Source: Casp-actino8 sp044358015 (GTDB taxonomy: Bacteria > Actinomycetota > Acidimicrobiia > Acidimicrobiales > Ilumatobacteraceae). Taken from it: 22,539 nt of DNA. The stretch spans positions 1 through 22,539 of the forward strand of contig JBIKOO010000027.1 of assembly GCA_044358015.1 (NCBI GenBank). Reading direction: 5' to 3'. The stretch's first letter is position 1. Each line of letters starts with the position of its first letter. Below the pieces are notes generated by a model. The model did no database searches and was not told where the DNA came from. It was given only the letters and a program-made list of their open reading frames with translations. Both the position numbers and the translations under genes were made by a program. Of this stretch, positions 21,536 to 22,539 are shown in pieces.

Positions 21536-22539
21536 TTACTGGGCGCCGTGGTAGGCAGTTTCACCGTGTTCGGCTAGATCGAGCCCGGTTGATTCTGTCT
21601 CAGGTGATACTCGCACACCAATGGTCTTTTTGAGTACCACCATGATGCCGTAGGTCAAGACGAAAGACCACACAATGGCGGCTCCATTGGCAATTGCTTG
21701 CTCAACGAGTAGCCCAGCTCCGCCACCGTAGAAAATGCCTTCATCGAATGCGCCCTCAAAGAATTCGGGGTTAGCGAAAAAGCCAATGAGAAGTGATCCA
21801 ACGAGTCCACCGACAAAGTGAACGCCAACCACGTCAAGAGCGTCGTCGTATCCGAACTTGTTCTTGAGGCGCACTGCGTAGCAGCAGATTGCGCCGGCAA
21901 TGAGGCCAATCAAAATCGGTGCAGGTCCAGAGACATAGCCAGCGCCAGGTGTAATGGCGACGAGGCCGGCCACAATGCCCGATGCAGCACCGAGGTTTGT
22001 GGGGTGGCCATCACGCAGCCATTCAATGATGATCCACGCGAGTCCACCGGCGGCTCCGGCCAGGAATGTATTCATGAATGCTTGAGCAGCCTGGCCATTA
22101 GCGGCAAGTGCTGAACCGGCGTTAAACCCAAACCAACCGAACCACAAAATGCCGGTGCCGATCATGACGAGTGGCATTGAGTGCGGGGGAGTCGGTGCAG
22201 TGCGACGCTTGCCGAGCACCATGACTGCGGCGAGAGCTGCGATACCAGCGTTGACGTGAATTGCTGTTCCACCAGCGAAGTCAATCGATCCGCGCTGACC
22301 CAACCAGCCTCCGTACACCCATTTGAAGACGGGGACATAGACCAAGAGGAACCAGATGGGTACAAAGATTGCCCATGCTGAGAACTTCATTCGATCGGCA
22401 ACAGCACCAGATATCAGTGCTGGTGTGATTGCGGCAAACATTCCGAGGAATGCGATCGTGGCTAATGACATTCCGTCGCCAGCTGCCGTGATGTCCTTCA
22501 AAAAGAACGAGTCGAAACCACCAATGAAACTGTTATCAA
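21536..22539 (-). CDS. amt: Ammonium transporter, Amt family (5' end beyond the window)
   Basis: Channel-type ammonium transporter in the cytoplasmic membrane. The reading frame continues to the window edge (upstream residues read DNSFIGGFDSFF before LKDITAAGDG), so the N-terminus and first membrane segments are missing. About 334 codons are seen. Family motifs: ITPALISGAVADRMKF, the first pore His in GGTAIHVNAGIAAL, WFGWFGFNAGSAL, and the second pore His in VVGVHFVGGLVGSLLIG. The cytosolic C-terminus is short (SPETESTGLDLAEHGETAYHGAQ) and carries the ETES.GLDL..HGE.AY pattern that couples Amt to PII. It is the first gene of an amt-glnK pair and is probably induced under nitrogen limitation. 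Confidence 0.95.
   Translation of the reverse strand, partial: DNSFIGGFDSFFLKDITAAGDGMSLATIAFLGMFAAITPALISGAVADRMKFSAWAIFVPIWFLLVYVPVFKWVYGGWLGQRGSIDFAGGTAIHVNAGIAALAAVMVLGKRRTAPTPPHSMPLVMIGTGILWFGWFGFNAGSALAANGQAAQAFMNTFLAGAAGGLAWIIIEWLRDGHPTNLGAASGIVAGLVAITPGAGYVSGPAPILIGLIAGAICCYAVRLKNKFGYDDALDVVGVHFVGGLVGSLLIGFFANPEFFEGAFDEGIFYGGGAGLLVEQAIANGAAIVWSFVLTYGIMVVLKKTIGVRVSPETESTGLDLAEHGETAYHGAQ

Overview
The window looks like a chromosomal segment from an actinomycete-type bacterium, most likely an uncultured Acidimicrobiia-like (Ilumatobacter/freshwater) lineage of moderate G+C. The evidence is: mycofactocin genes (mftE, mftF), a mycofactocin-type FadH/OYE oxidoreductase, an F420 hydrogenase/dehydrogenase beta-type protein, a DUF4395 protein, and many start codons that sit 6-7 nt behind a TANNNT -10 box (leaderless transcription). 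The taxon is an inference; no rRNA or tRNA gene is present.

Layout. 1-361: the tail of an unidentified upstream gene, then mostly non-coding DNA and a promoter. 362-1300 (+): ROK-family sugar kinase, converging on a minus-strand pair, a DUF418 membrane protein and a short alanine-racemase-like protein (1297-3366). 3367-3461: divergent promoter region with a palindrome. 3462-3959 (+): DUF4395 membrane protein. 3961-4030: a 70-bp palindromic repeat. 4032-9415 (-): a tight six-gene operon etfA-fixC-fixX-etfB-mftE-mftF. 9416-9572: a cluster of C/G palindromes. 9573-10226 (-): DedA membrane protein. 10278-10664 (+): VOC/glyoxalase-like protein. 10661-13801 (-): a 1046-residue secreted RCC1-repeat/DUF4082/Thr-rich surface protein. 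13906-15888 (-): OYE-type oxidoreductase. 15954-16787 (+): SDR. 16791-16860: second copy of the 70-bp repeat. 16868-18055 (-): FrhB-like iron-sulfur protein. 18135-21142 (+): molybdenum hydroxylase large subunit, translationally coupled to a nucleotidyltransferase. 21147-22539 (-): amt-glnK ammonium module, with amt cut by the window edge.

How it fits together. The central operon joins two late mycofactocin-maturation genes (creatininase-like peptidase, oligoglucosyl transferase) to a complete ETF plus ETF:quinone oxidoreductase set, with overlapping or abutting genes along most of its length. The simplest reading is a route for electrons from reduced mycofactocin, or from enzymes that use it, into the quinone pool. 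The early genes mftA-D are not here. The OYE-type enzyme about 4.5 kb away belongs, by sequence recognition, to a family that co-occurs with mycofactocin. Together with the SDR, the FrhB-like protein and the molybdenum hydroxylase it makes 13.9-20.4 kb a redox-enzyme neighbourhood.

The least expected structures are three. One is a 70-bp dispersed palindrome found twice, each copy filling the gap between two convergent genes. The second is the palindrome cluster ahead of the etf/mft operon. The third is a uniform leaderless promoter pattern at seven starts.
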